DNA from: Gloeomargarita sp. SRBZ-1_bins_9
GTDB lineage: Bacteria > Cyanobacteriota > Cyanobacteriia > Gloeomargaritales > Gloeomargaritaceae
Length of the DNA: 64,000 bases
Assembly (NCBI GenBank): GCA_039794565.1
Contig: JAUQVX010000003.1
Coordinates: forward strand, 159,916-223,915
Direction of reading: 5' to 3'
The notes below the pieces were generated by a model, which did not search any database, was not told the origin of the DNA, and saw only the letters and a list, made by a program, of their open reading frames with translations. The position numbers were made by a program, and so were the translations under genes. Positions 10,801 through 18,987 of this stretch are shown piece after piece; the first letter of the stretch is position 1; each line of letters begins with the position of its first letter.

Positions 10801-11331
10801 TTCCAAATTCAAATCTTCTGCCGTGGCCGCCTCGGCGGGTGCTTCTGGGGCCGGTGCAACGCTCTCCCAGGTGGTCATCACCCCTGCCCCCTGGACGGCA
10901 ATTTGTAACAGCGCCTCCAACTGGATAAAAGCCGGTTCATTGGCCAAGACCACCTGTTGACCCATCTCGTCCGGCAACTCTCCCGTCTGCTCCACCTGCT
11001 GCACCAAGCCCTCCAAGGCCTGCACCCCTTGTCGCAACAGCTGCACAATGGTGGGGTCAAGGGCTATCGGTTCCCGGGATTCCTGATCCCGCAGAATCTT
11101 GAAACAATTCTCCAGCCGCAACGCCAACTGCCGTATTCCCTCCAGCTCCAAAATGGCCGCTCCCCCCTTGAGGGAATGGGCCGCCCGGAACCAATCGGCC
11201 ACCTGTTCCCAGGCCTGGAATGCCGGTTGTTCTCGCTCCAAAACGTCAAGGGCCTCCTGGAGGACGGCCAAATACTCCCGGGCCTCCTGGAGAAAGTAGC
11301 CGAGAATTCGTTGGCGCTGTGCAGCATCCAT
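7813..11331 (-). CDS. pilL: CheA/PilL-type hybrid histidine kinase
   Basis: A 1172-residue hybrid chemotaxis kinase. Order of parts: N-terminal Hpt domain with phospho-acceptor H52 (AAHSLKGGA); a very acidic linker (about 175-550) rich in E, A, P and L; a dimerisation segment (MRVPVRQLDNLSNLIGELVVSRNTL starts the region, near 560); an HATPase with HLVNNAIVHGI (N box), DDGVGIN and GRGVGLD (G boxes); a CheW-like coupling domain; and a C-terminal receiver (VLIVDDSITVREM, phospho-acceptor Asp in FCDIEMPRMDG). This is the PilL/PixL arrangement used in type IV pilus chemosensory systems of cyanobacteria. It is the last gene of a four-gene operon and starts 10 bases after pilJ. Which stimulus it serves (light, chemicals or surface contact) is not visible. 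Confidence 0.9.
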   Translation of the reverse strand: MDAAQRQRILGYFLQEAREYLAVLQEALDVLEREQPAFQAWEQVADWFRAAHSLKGGAAILELEGIRQLALRLENCFKILRDQESREPIALDPTIVQLLRQGVQALEGLVQQVEQTGELPDEMGQQVVLANEPAFIQLEALLQIAVQGAGVMTTWESVAPAPEAPAEAATAEDLNLEELLAELEVPQAAVPEAPANTPEELASLAELFGATGGEEPAGPPSTAEDLGALEDLFTMAAETEAPNGILDAQWPPLVEESAAPPEEVPETEDVSTLLGDGELGELGEWADWESLVVGDGDVNEATGEASPPSTDLEMDLMASLAAQGEELGDGTAEGTEAVAPEREDAWVMEMETVSRELTQAEGGDPLGLPNLEAGEAEIPDLAAPNTAWELVTDEAGLLGNTTAELEAALGSFAQGEPESEPTEPVAELGDLDLEQALTNLDDLVAATTPEGTEAEDFDWGDTGELELALAADVSLPGAEEEGEATPLEDLADLLEDVELPSDLPDLETMAQELGAVAPDEPASALAEEPTSPMVLMEQTMRVPVRQLDNLSNLIGELVVSRNTLNEDQNRLRQFLENLLHQAHQLNDLSQRMQDLYERSLLEGALRAGRTLGASEAGGQHSTGAEFDALEMDRFTGFHILSQEIAERVLRVREAAADIGFMVEAIDEVVRSFQRITTGLQEGINSARMEPFSRVTDRLPRAVRNVALKCGKQVQLEIEGRETLIDKMILEKLVDPMTHLVNNAIVHGIGTPEQRRAAGQSPTGRIVIRAGHQGNQTVITVSDDGVGINPDRVKAKAIERGLITPEQAQAMSKQEVYQLLFMPGFSTRDQTDEFAGRGVGLDVVRKNLAEIRGTVVVDSEVGKGTTFTIRLPLTLSISKSLPCLVSHARVAFPMDGVADVPVDVMPEMITLGPDGKPLLEWAGQRIPLRRLSELLHYGRLLGRGNIYGTSTQEGLAVVVVHSLGRYVAFQVDQVLSEQEVVIKQLSGPVPKPLGIAGATILGDGRIMMIADVLELVDLALGQLRPPSMPLWQAPTIVEPETTDEPTVLIVDDSITVREMLSMTFSNKGYRVEQARDGLEAWEKLQDGLPCDLMFCDIEMPRMDGLELLSKVRRDPKLKDLPIAMLTSRGAERHRQMAIQLGANAYFTKPYLEETLLEAARRLLQGETLVKPNR

Positions 11332-11341
11332 GGCGCAACTC

Positions 11342-13540
11342 CTAGGTCAGGGGTTCAGTCGTGCCTAAACGGAACCGTTCTACGGAAGCCTGTAGGCCCC
11401 GGGAAACTTCCACCAGATTTTGTAGCGACACCGACACCCGTTGGGCCTCCTGGGAGGTCTCCTGGGCGGTGAGTTCCACCGACTGCATCACCTGGGTGAC
11501 GTTCCGGGACACCTCCGTCTGCCGCACCGTGTCAGCGGTAATGGATTGCACCAGCTCATCAATCTGTTTCGACACCTGGATAATTTCCTCTAGAGCGCGC
11601 TTGGCCTGTTCCGCCACCCGGGTCCCCCGGATCACCGCCTGGGTCCCCTCCTCCATGGCTGTCATCACCAGGCCCGTTTCGCTCTGAATTTGCAACACAA
11701 TCTGCTCAATTTCCTTCGACGCCCGACTGGTCCGGTCAGCCAACTGCCGCACCTCGTCCGCCACAATAGCAAACCCCCGACCCGCTTCCCCCGCCTTGGC
11801 CGCCTCAATACTGGCATTGAGAGCCAACAAGTTCGTCCGCTGGGCAATCTGGCCAATGGAGTTCACGATTTTGTTAATCTCCTGGGAGGATTCCGCCAGA
11901 CGTTTTACTTTGCGGGTGGTTTCTGCCACCGACTCCCGAATGCTCTGAATCCCGGCCACCGTCTGGTCCACCGCCTCCCCACCCCGCAGTGCCGTTTCTG
12001 AAGCCTTGCGGGCCACTTCTGCCGCCTCCCGGGCGCTTTCGGCCACCCGCTGGATCGAATCCGTCATCATCTGCACCGAGTTCAACGTACTGGCCAACTC
12101 CTGGGCTTGCCGCAGGGCATTGGCCGACAACTCCCGGGCGAAGTATTCACTGTCCATGGCCCCCCGCCCCACCTGCAAGGCCGAGGTCTTCACCTGCTGC
12201 ACAATCTGACGGATGTTTTGGATGATCAGGTTAAACGAGTCCGCCACCGCCCCTAGGATATCAGCCGTCACCTCCGCCTGGACCGTCAGGTCCCCCCGGG
12301 CCGCTCCCTCCACATCATCCAACAACCGGATCACCTGCCGTTGCAAATCTTCCCGGGACCGTTCCACCTCCGCAGCAGTCTCCTGCAACTGCTGGAACCG
12401 CTCCTGAACTTGAGCCAGCATTTGGTTAAAGGTCACCGCCGCCTCGGTAAACTCATCCTGGCCCACCACGCTCAAGGCCGACTGAAATTCCCCCCGCCCG
12501 ATGGCCTCGCAGCTTAAGCGCAACTCTTCGCAAAACTGCCGTACCCGCTGAGTCCTGATGCTGCTGCCCCCACCGCCGAGTATCGCGGCTGCGCCTCCCC
12601 CCAAGACCGCTGCCAGCGCCGCACCCAGGGGTTTGTTGGGTACCAAAAAAGCCGCCCCACCCGCCAGAGCCGCCACAACTGCCCCGGTGACCAGGGAGGA
12701 AGGCAACCCCGGTGACGACTTGGGCACAGGCGCTGGTGGCGCAGCAGGAGCGGGTGCTGCCGGGGTTGGCGTTGGCCTCAGGCTGGGACGTGTCACGACC
12801 GGATCCGTCTGCATCGCCAGGGCATCCGTTGCATCAACCGTCTCCGGCGCCGATGTCGTAACTCCAAAACTAAACAACCCCGGTTGTTCATCGGTGGTCG
12901 TCGCGGCGGTGGCTCCTGGGCGGTCCCCCTCCATCAACAGGGTATCCGTGGTATCAAAGGCTGCAGCTTCGTCAACCTCCGTTTGCGGCAAAGGCATCGT
13001 TTCTGCCTCCGTCTCGGTCTCTGCCACCGTTAGAGGAGGCTGGGGCCGGGAAAAAATGAGGGTCTGGTCAGGTAGCGGGTGAGAGTCGCTATCGCTACCG
13101 GGACTGCCACTAGGCGCATCCACCACTTCCTCCTTCGGCGCATCAAAAACCCACGTCGGGGCATCCGCCGCCGCTGTCCCTTCTAGGTCGCTAACGACAA
13201 AAGGATTGGGAATGCTCTCGTCATTGAGGGGATGGGTCACATCCTCAACAGTTGCCGTACCCCCTTGACTGAGATATTGCTCCACATCACGAATCCCATT
13301 GCGGGCGTACTCCACCAGTTCCGGGTCGTCCGTCAGGGCCAATACGCGCTGGTAATGCTCCCGGGCCTGGGCATAGTTCTGGGTACACAGGTAAATATGA
13401 CCCCGCAACAAATGGAGATTGGGCACATTGTCATACTCCCCGAGCAGGGCATCCGTAATCCGCGCCGCCTCGGCATAGTCACCACTGATATAGGCACCGG
13501 TTGCCCGTTCATACTCATCGAGGTAATGACTGGTGGCCAT
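11342..13540 (-). CDS. pilJ: PilJ-like methyl-accepting chemotaxis protein
   Basis: A 732-residue receptor of the cyanobacterial PilJ type. The N-terminus is a TPR-like helical domain ([39 protein letters not shown]), then a long acidic, disordered stretch, a Pro/Ala linker and one hydrophobic Gly/Ala-rich region ([37 protein letters not shown]) that could span the membrane, HAMP-like helices, and the signalling domain with the conserved hairpin tip [41 protein letters not shown]. No periplasmic ligand domain is evident. I use the ATG at 13540 instead of 13585 because AGGAGG lies 10 bases before it. It lies between CheW and PilL genes. Confidence 0.88.
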   Translation of the reverse strand: MATSHYLDEYERATGAYISGDYAEAARITDALLGEYDNVPNLHLLRGHIYLCTQNYAQAREHYQRVLALTDDPELVEYARNGIRDVEQYLSQGGTATVEDVTHPLNDESIPNPFVVSDLEGTAAADAPTWVFDAPKEEVVDAPSGSPGSDSDSHPLPDQTLIFSRPQPPLTVAETETEAETMPLPQTEVDEAAAFDTTDTLLMEGDRPGATAATTTDEQPGLFSFGVTTSAPETVDATDALAMQTDPVVTRPSLRPTPTPAAPAPAAPPAPVPKSSPGLPSSLVTGAVVAALAGGAAFLVPNKPLGAALAAVLGGGAAAILGGGGSSIRTQRVRQFCEELRLSCEAIGRGEFQSALSVVGQDEFTEAAVTFNQMLAQVQERFQQLQETAAEVERSREDLQRQVIRLLDDVEGAARGDLTVQAEVTADILGAVADSFNLIIQNIRQIVQQVKTSALQVGRGAMDSEYFARELSANALRQAQELASTLNSVQMMTDSIQRVAESAREAAEVARKASETALRGGEAVDQTVAGIQSIRESVAETTRKVKRLAESSQEINKIVNSIGQIAQRTNLLALNASIEAAKAGEAGRGFAIVADEVRQLADRTSRASKEIEQIVLQIQSETGLVMTAMEEGTQAVIRGTRVAEQAKRALEEIIQVSKQIDELVQSITADTVRQTEVSRNVTQVMQSVELTAQETSQEAQRVSVSLQNLVEVSRGLQASVERFRLGTTEPLT

Positions 13541-13604
13541 GGCCCTGACTCCTCCTACCGGGGGATAAAGCAATGCTCCTGACAACGGGGCGGGGAATGT
13601 GCAA

Positions 13605-13616
13605 CACTAGCTAGTG
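13605..13616. repeat. 12-base palindrome between cheW-like and pilJ-like genes
   Basis: CACTAGCTAGTG is a perfect palindrome in the roughly 115-base gap between the CheW stop and the pilJ start, the only sizeable gap inside this operon. It could be a regulator site for an internal promoter or be chance. There is no T-run after it, so it is not an intrinsic terminator. Confidence 0.3.
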
Positions 13617-13656
13617 CCCATTTTACTCGGTTAGCTTTTTTTCCTCAATGATGTAC

Positions 13657-14172
13657 CTAGGTGGCTGCCAGCCATAAGCGGGAGTCCACCAGGGTTTTCG
13701 GCTGGAGTAAACGCACCACGGCTGCTCCTTCACCCACCACCCATTCCCCCCGGACCAAACGCTGTAAAGGCCCTTCTGCACTCAGGGGGGGACGCAGCAA
13801 TTGCACATCCAAAAACTCCGCACCGATAACCCGTTCCACCGCCAACCCACAGGTGACACCGCCATCTGCGATCACGATCACCGACAATTCTGGCCGGTTA
13901 GGGTTGAGGGGTGGTAGTCCCAAAAATTGGCTCAAATCCCCTACCCAGATGACCTGTCCCCGCCAGTTGTACACCCCCAGGACCACAGGCGGCACGTTGG
14001 GCACCGGGCTAATCCGGTCAGGACTGATCCCGACGACCTCCTGCACCCCCATCGCCGGCAGGGCAAACTCCTCCCCCGAGGTCAGAACAAATCGCAGGTG
14101 CAATTCCCCCTGGATACCCGTGGCTGGGCCGCCCTTGTCCCTCTCCCAAGGTCCCCCCGTCGTTTCAACCAT
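13657..14172 (-). CDS. pilI: CheW/PilI-like coupling protein
   Basis: A 171-residue CheW-domain protein that would bridge the PilJ-like receptor and the PilL-like kinase. Recognisable CheW features are LRFVLTSGEEFALPAMGVQEVV, then VPNVPPVVLGVYNWRGQVIWVGDLSQFLG (the NxRGxxxxxxDL core) and a C-terminal beta domain. The chosen ATG (MVETTGG) overlaps the end of the upstream receiver gene by 8 bases; the longer frame to 14217 would lie deeper in that gene and adds nothing conserved. Gene order receiver-CheW-MCP-CheA matches type IV pilus chemosensory operons of Synechocystis and Nostoc (pil/hmp), which is the basis of the symbol. Confidence 0.85.
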   Translation of the reverse strand: MVETTGGPWERDKGGPATGIQGELHLRFVLTSGEEFALPAMGVQEVVGISPDRISPVPNVPPVVLGVYNWRGQVIWVGDLSQFLGLPPLNPNRPELSVIVIADGGVTCGLAVERVIGAEFLDVQLLRPPLSAEGPLQRLVRGEWVVGEGAAVVRLLQPKTLVDSRLWLAAT

Positions 14173-14554
14173 GGGCCGTTTCCCGGGAAGCTCGCAACAG
14201 ATGCCGCACGGTGCCAATCAGGTCCTGGGGTTCAAAGGGTTTCACGATATAGGCATCCGCCCCCTGCTTCAATCCCCAGTGTTTATCAAAGGTTTCCCCT
14301 TTAGAAGAGCACATCAACACCGGAATCTTGCTGGTCTGGGGATCACTGCGCAGTTGCCGCACCAGTTGGTAGCCGTTCATGCGGGGCATTACGATGTCCA
14401 TGACCACCAGGTCGGGAATCTTCCCACTTCTGACCATCTCCAGGGCTTCGTCCCCATCCGACGCCTCCAGGACCTGGAAACCTTCCTGCCGCAGCAGGGT
14501 CACGATCAATTCGCGCTGGGTCTTTTGGTCTTCCACCACCAAGACGGTTGCCAT
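14165..14554 (-). CDS. pilH: PilH-like CheY-type response regulator
   Basis: A 129-residue stand-alone receiver domain. The acidic pocket and phospho-acceptor are present (VLVVEDQKTQRE; VVMDIVMPRMNG), the conserved Thr/Ser region (VLMCSSKGE) and the K of AYIVKPFEPQDL. It has no output domain and so would act by protein contact, as PilG/PilH do with pilus motors. An AGGGGA ribosome site 8-9 bases before the ATG at 14554 supports this start over 14587. It is the first gene of the chemotaxis operon. A second, PatA/PilG-type regulator often found ahead of it is missing here; the preceding gene is a carboxysome shell gene. Confidence 0.87.
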   Translation of the reverse strand: MATVLVVEDQKTQRELIVTLLRQEGFQVLEASDGDEALEMVRSGKIPDLVVMDIVMPRMNGYQLVRQLRSDPQTSKIPVLMCSSKGETFDKHWGLKQGADAYIVKPFEPQDLIGTVRHLLRASRETAHG

Positions 14555-14609
14555 TGGTGCGTCCCCTGGGCCCTTGCCTGCCCCCATTCTACACGGTTTG
14601 AGCCGTTTC

Positions 14610-15359
14610 TCAACCCTCCTGGGCTACCACATCCACCCAAACGGTCTCCCGCTGGGGCACGACCAGGGGTAACCGCAAGGGCGGGGTCGTTGGCGTCGCT
14701 GCTGCCGCTTGGGGCAAGGTATGCACCAGCTCCTCCAGCGGGCGCGGGATCACCATAATGGCGTGTAGTTCCCCGATCCGTTGGGCCGTTTCCATCCCGG
14801 CGTCAATGGCCATCGTCACATCCGCCAGTCGCCCCCGGATGATCACCGTACATAGCCCCGCCCCCGTATGGTCATAGCCCACCAGGTGCACATCGGCAGC
14901 CTTGAGCATGGCGTCAGCGGCTCCCACCAGAGCCGGAAATCCCCGAGTTTCTAGTAAACCCACCGCTTGACCGTTATCCGGGTCCGGGGTCCCCAGGCGC
15001 GCCAGCAGGGCCAGGCTAGGACTAATGGGCAACACCCGCTCCAGGTCCTCCGCCGGTCGGGGCAGGATCAAACTGGAGACGTGCTGGCCAAAGGTTTCCG
15101 CCGCCTCGATGCCCGCCTGCACCGCCAAACGTACCGAGGCAATATCCCCCCGCACCACCGCCGTACAATAGCCGCTGCCCGTTTTCTCGTAACCCACCAA
15201 ATGCACGCCGGCGGACTTGAGCATCATATCGGCGATACCCACCAGCGCCGGCAAACTCTGGGCCGAGACCAACCCCAAGGCCATGCCGTAATAGGGGTGG
15301 GGCGGCGCCGGAGTCGCTAGCTGTAGTTGGGTCGTGGTGGTCGCTGGGGCAACCGTCAT
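14610..15359 (-). CDS. ccmO: CcmO-like tandem BMC-domain carboxysome shell protein
   Basis: A 249-residue protein with two bacterial microcompartment (BMC, PF00936-type) domains. Domain 1 begins MALGLVSAQSLPALVGIADM and domain 2 AVGLLETRGFPALVGAADAM; both carry the HLVGYxxTGxGxCT pattern around the pore-lining strand. Tandem-BMC proteins form pseudohexameric trimers in the carboxysome shell; CcmO is the beta-cyanobacterial one and is needed for carboxysome assembly. It has a Thr/Ala/Pro-rich N-terminus and C-terminus as CcmO proteins do. No ccmKLMN or rubisco gene is adjacent, but ccmO satellites separate from the main locus are known. The gene sits upstream of the pil-type operon on the same strand with a 55-base gap. 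Confidence 0.85.
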   Translation of the reverse strand: MTVAPATTTTQLQLATPAPPHPYYGMALGLVSAQSLPALVGIADMMLKSAGVHLVGYEKTGSGYCTAVVRGDIASVRLAVQAGIEAAETFGQHVSSLILPRPAEDLERVLPISPSLALLARLGTPDPDNGQAVGLLETRGFPALVGAADAMLKAADVHLVGYDHTGAGLCTVIIRGRLADVTMAIDAGMETAQRIGELHAIMVIPRPLEELVHTLPQAAAATPTTPPLRLPLVVPQRETVWVDVVAQEG

Positions 15360-15457
15360 AGGCCAGAGCCATCACGCTAATCCTACTCTAGCGGCAAAGC
15401 CCGAGGATCGTCCCCCGTAGAACCATAAGGATTGGTGTCAAGGGGGATAAACTCCCC

Positions 15458-16966
15458 TTACCGTCGCCGCCACCAGACCACTGCCGCCGTCACCAACGCT
15501 CCCCCCGGCAACCCCACCAGGGCCAGCAAGCTCACCGAAGTAGCTAGGGGCGCAGAAATGTTCAACCGGCGGTTGGTGGGGTCCTTGGGGCGAATGGACA
15601 AGGGTTGACTATCCTGCCCCGCCAGCCAGGCCACGCTGTTGAGAAAAATATCCCCGTTGCGCTGTACGTTAAACAGGCCATCGGCGGCAAAATCCGAATC
15701 CCCAATCACCACCAGACGTCCTTTGCCCTTGGTCACAGCCACCCCCACCGGCAACGGCCCCTCCCGGTCCTGCTGGGGGTCAAAAAAGGGTTCCTCTTGG
15801 GTGTTGCTTTCGGCCCAGACGCCCCGCCCAGTCAGAAACAAGGGCACGCCATTTTTTTCCCCTTCCCCCACCACATCCACCGGTTGGGCAATGGGAAACA
15901 AAGCCAGACTCTGGCCGAAATCCTGGGTAATGGGATGGTCGGCATAGCGCGTGGTCACCGCCACCCCCCGTCCCGCCCCCTGAATAATTTCCGTCTGGGA
16001 GACGATGATCCGGCCATCGAGTTTCACCCCAGCCCGTTGCAGCAAGGGTCCCAGGCCCCGTTCGTTACGCTCCGGCCCCAAGGGGTCCAGCAGCAGCAAC
16101 AACCCACCCCCCTGTTGCAGGAAGGTTTCCAGGGCCTTGACCTCCGGGGCCAAAAATGGCTGCTGCGGCCCGGCCACCACCACCACCTTCGTGCCCTGGG
16201 GAATCTGGGGGGTTTCCGTCAGGTTGAGGGACTGCACCTCAAAGTTGCGGGCTTGCAAAGCTTGTTGCGCTTGGGAAAAACCCGCCCGTTGTCCTTGCGC
16301 CGCCGGCTCTAACGACCGTTCCCCATGCCCTTGGATAAACACCACCTTACCCTGATCGGGTTGGGTCAACCGGAAAATGGCATTGCTCAAATTAGGCTCG
16401 TTCAGCTGTTCCCGTAGGCGTTCCCGGCGCTGGCCGCTTTCCAGATACACCTCCCCAAAGCCCTGCACCCCAAATTGTTGGGCCAGGACCGGGTTGCGGC
16501 GGGGGTCAACCACCTCATAGGTCAACTTCCCCCGGGACGCCCGCTGGTAGTTCTCCAACAACTGCCGCACCCCTTGGTTAATTTGCTGGTCAAAAATAAC
16601 CACCCGTACCGGCGCTCCGAGATTTTGCAACAACCGCTGGGATTCCGGTGCCAGGGTAAAGCGCTGGTTGGCGCTCACATCCACCTTCAGGGGATACTGG
16701 GCGGCCAAAAAATTCACCAGCCCCAAAATCACCAGCACTGCCAAAGTCCGCAGCAGGACATTGCCCCCCACCTCCAGCGCCCGCCGGTCCCACACAGGCA
16801 AACGAAACAGGGCATAGGCCAGCAGGGCAATACCCATCCCCAGCACCACCGCGCCCCAGGGGGGATTGGCCGGTCCCACCAACACCAGCACCACCCCCGC
16901 CGTCACCAGGGCCACCCCCAACCACGTCGGCCAATAGTTACGGACAAACTTGACTAGCCCCTGCAT
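15458..16966 (-). CDS. GldG-like ABC-transporter auxiliary membrane protein
   Basis: A 502-residue protein of the GldG / ABC-type uncharacterised transport family. It has two hydrophobic helices at the N-terminus (WLGVALVTAGVVLVLVG; GMGIALLAYALF), another near residue 75, a large soluble domain beginning VDVSANQRFTLAPESQRLL, with VVIFDQQI and VVVAGPQQPF strands, and a final C-terminal helix (LLALVGLPGGALVTAAVVWW) ending in WRRR. Bacteroidetes GldG works with GldA/GldF in gliding; the cyanobacterial substrate is unknown. It is the last of a three-gene operon, 3 bases after the permease gene. Confidence 0.8.
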   Translation of the reverse strand: MQGLVKFVRNYWPTWLGVALVTAGVVLVLVGPANPPWGAVVLGMGIALLAYALFRLPVWDRRALEVGGNVLLRTLAVLVILGLVNFLAAQYPLKVDVSANQRFTLAPESQRLLQNLGAPVRVVIFDQQINQGVRQLLENYQRASRGKLTYEVVDPRRNPVLAQQFGVQGFGEVYLESGQRRERLREQLNEPNLSNAIFRLTQPDQGKVVFIQGHGERSLEPAAQGQRAGFSQAQQALQARNFEVQSLNLTETPQIPQGTKVVVVAGPQQPFLAPEVKALETFLQQGGGLLLLLDPLGPERNERGLGPLLQRAGVKLDGRIIVSQTEIIQGAGRGVAVTTRYADHPITQDFGQSLALFPIAQPVDVVGEGEKNGVPLFLTGRGVWAESNTQEEPFFDPQQDREGPLPVGVAVTKGKGRLVVIGDSDFAADGLFNVQRNGDIFLNSVAWLAGQDSQPLSIRPKDPTNRRLNISAPLATSVSLLALVGLPGGALVTAAVVWWRRR

Positions 16967-16969
16967 CGC

Positions 16970-17776
16970 CTAGGTCCTCTGGAACCGCAAGCCATCCACC
17001 CACTGCACCGTCAAAAACAGCCCCAGTATCACGTAGCTAAGCAACACCACAATACTGGTGCTGCTGATGGACCCCTGGATCAAACTGGTGTAGTTCTGCA
17101 GCAGGGAAAGATGCCGCAACGCTGCTGCCAACCACCCTGTTGTCCGGTCCGCCACCGCCTGCAAAATCCACAGCAGCAAAATCAGCCCAAAGGTCCCCAC
17201 CGCCGCCAGCAGAGTACTCTCCGTGGTCGCGGAAATAAACAACCCCAAAGATAAAATCGCCGCCGCCAGCAACACCAGCGCCCCATGCCCCAGTAGGATT
17301 AACCCCAGGGAAAAGGGCGGTTCTGCCTGCAGCAGGGTCAAGCACTCGTAAAACAGAATGGGCAACAGCAACGTCACATAAAACGTCAGCACGCCCGCCA
17401 ATTTGCCGATGGCCACCATAGTTGTGGTGATGGGAGACGTAGCCAGCAACTCCAAGGTTCCCTGTTGGCGCTCCTGGGCAAACAGATTCATAGAAAGCAG
17501 CGGCAGCACAAATAAGGACAGGGACCCCAGTACCCCCAGATAGTTCTCCAAAATGACAGCGGGTACATCCACCGGGGGAGCGGCTAACCCGGCTTGGCCT
17601 TGCAAATCCTGAGCAGCCACATTGGCCTGGACCGCATTGAACAGGATGATATAAAACACCCCGGCCACAAACCAGAACACCCCGGCGATCACATAATTCA
17701 GGGCCGTGGCAAAATACCCCTGCAGTTCCTTGCGGTAGATGGCAACGAAATTGGCCCAAGCAGTGCGCACGTCCAT
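16970..17776 (-). CDS. ABC-2 type transporter permease, GldF-like
   Basis: A 268-residue inner-membrane permease with about six hydrophobic helices (for example ALNYVIAGVFWFVAGVFYI, SLSLFVLPLLSMNLFA, LILLGHGALVLLAAAILSLG and VLLSYVILGLFLTV). The motif MNLFAQERQQGTLELLATSPIT is the cytoplasmic loop typical of ABC-2 exporters of the NosY/GldF group. It lies between its ATPase (44-base gap) and the GldG-like partner (3-base gap), so the three products probably form one complex. Substrate unknown; related systems are involved in surface or envelope functions. Confidence 0.85.
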   Translation of the reverse strand: MDVRTAWANFVAIYRKELQGYFATALNYVIAGVFWFVAGVFYIILFNAVQANVAAQDLQGQAGLAAPPVDVPAVILENYLGVLGSLSLFVLPLLSMNLFAQERQQGTLELLATSPITTTMVAIGKLAGVLTFYVTLLLPILFYECLTLLQAEPPFSLGLILLGHGALVLLAAAILSLGLFISATTESTLLAAVGTFGLILLLWILQAVADRTTGWLAAALRHLSLLQNYTSLIQGSISSTSIVVLLSYVILGLFLTVQWVDGLRFQRT

Positions 17777-17820
17777 CCCCCCACTTCCGGCGTCTATCCT
17801 ACCACAGCTTGCGTGAGCGA

Positions 17821-18771
17821 CTATTCCTCCGTCTCCGGGGTTTCCTCAACCGTGGTCAGTTGCAAAAACACGTCCTCCAGGGTGGCCCGCCGGCGGTGCA
17901 TCTCATACAGCCGCAGTCCCGCTTGCACCACCAAAGCGGTCAGTTCAGGGCCGATGTCGGTAGGACCCTGGGTGCTCACGGTGATGACGTGGTTATCCCC
18001 CTGACTTTGGGTTTGCACACCGGTGATTTCTGGGCGCTGGGACAGGCTGGCCAACAAGGGCTGCACATCGCCACTGACTTGGAGTTCGTATTGGGTACGG
18101 TTATCCGAGCGGTTGAGCAACTGGTCAATGGTGTCCACCGCCACCACCTGGCCTTTTTGGATGATCACCACCCGGTCACAGGTCATGCTGACCTCCGGCA
18201 GGATGTGGGTGGACAGGACGATGGTGTGGTCCCCTGCCAGACTTTTGATCAAATGGCGCACTTCGATGATTTGTTTGGGGTCCAGGCCCACGGTGGGCTC
18301 GTCCAGGATGATCACCGGGGGGTCATGGACGATGGCCTGGGCAATACCGACCCGCTGGCGAAACCCCTTGGATAATTTACGGATGAGCTGGTGTCGTCGT
18401 TCGGATAACCCACAGCGCTGGATGGCCCAATCCACCCGTTTGGGGCGGTCGCCGGCGCTGACTCCCTTGATGCGGGCGACAAAGTGCAAAAACCCCTCGA
18501 CGGTCATGTCCCGGTACAGGGGGGGGGTTTCCGGCAAATAACCGATCCGCCGCCGCACCTCCAGGGAGTCTTCCAGCACGTCGTAGCCGGCAATTTTGGC
18601 CGTGCCGCTGGTGGGGGGCATGTAACCGGTGAGCATCCGCATAGTGGTGGTTTTTCCCGCCCCGTTTGGTCCCAAAAAGCCCAGGATTTCCCCCTTTTCC
18701 ACGCTGAAATTCAGGTCCTGGACCGCCAGGGTAGAACCGTAGCGCTTGGTCAGATGCTCAACCGTAATCAT
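17821..18771 (-). CDS. ABC transporter ATP-binding protein, GldA/CcmA-like
   Basis: A 316-residue ATPase that would power the adjacent permease. Walker A is GPNGAGKTT, the signature is LSKGFRQRVG (an LSxGxxQR form), Walker B is VIILDEPTVGLDP, and the switch His is in VLSTHILPEV. The region after residue ~220 is the extra C-terminal domain found in GldA-type ATPases (YELQVSGDVQPLLASLSQ). It is the first gene of the three-gene operon on the minus strand. Start at the ATG that begins the conserved ITVEHLTKRYG. Confidence 0.92.
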   Translation of the reverse strand: MITVEHLTKRYGSTLAVQDLNFSVEKGEILGFLGPNGAGKTTTMRMLTGYMPPTSGTAKIAGYDVLEDSLEVRRRIGYLPETPPLYRDMTVEGFLHFVARIKGVSAGDRPKRVDWAIQRCGLSERRHQLIRKLSKGFRQRVGIAQAIVHDPPVIILDEPTVGLDPKQIIEVRHLIKSLAGDHTIVLSTHILPEVSMTCDRVVIIQKGQVVAVDTIDQLLNRSDNRTQYELQVSGDVQPLLASLSQRPEITGVQTQSQGDNHVITVSTQGPTDIGPELTALVVQAGLRLYEMHRRRATLEDVFLQLTTVEETPETEE

Positions 18772-18987
18772 CAGTGCGGTAGCAACGTCTTCAGGGTCTA
18801 TTATGGCCTGCCCGGGGGCGGATCACCAGAGCCGTTGGCGTCGTTCCCAAACTGGTGCGAGTCGAGTCCTTAAAATTTCTTAAACAAATTGGTCCTCCTA
18901 CGGCCCTATACACCCTAGACAAGGGGAAAATCGGTCGTTACACTAGGGAAACACAACCATTTTGTAGTTTTTGTCACCGTTCTTGCC

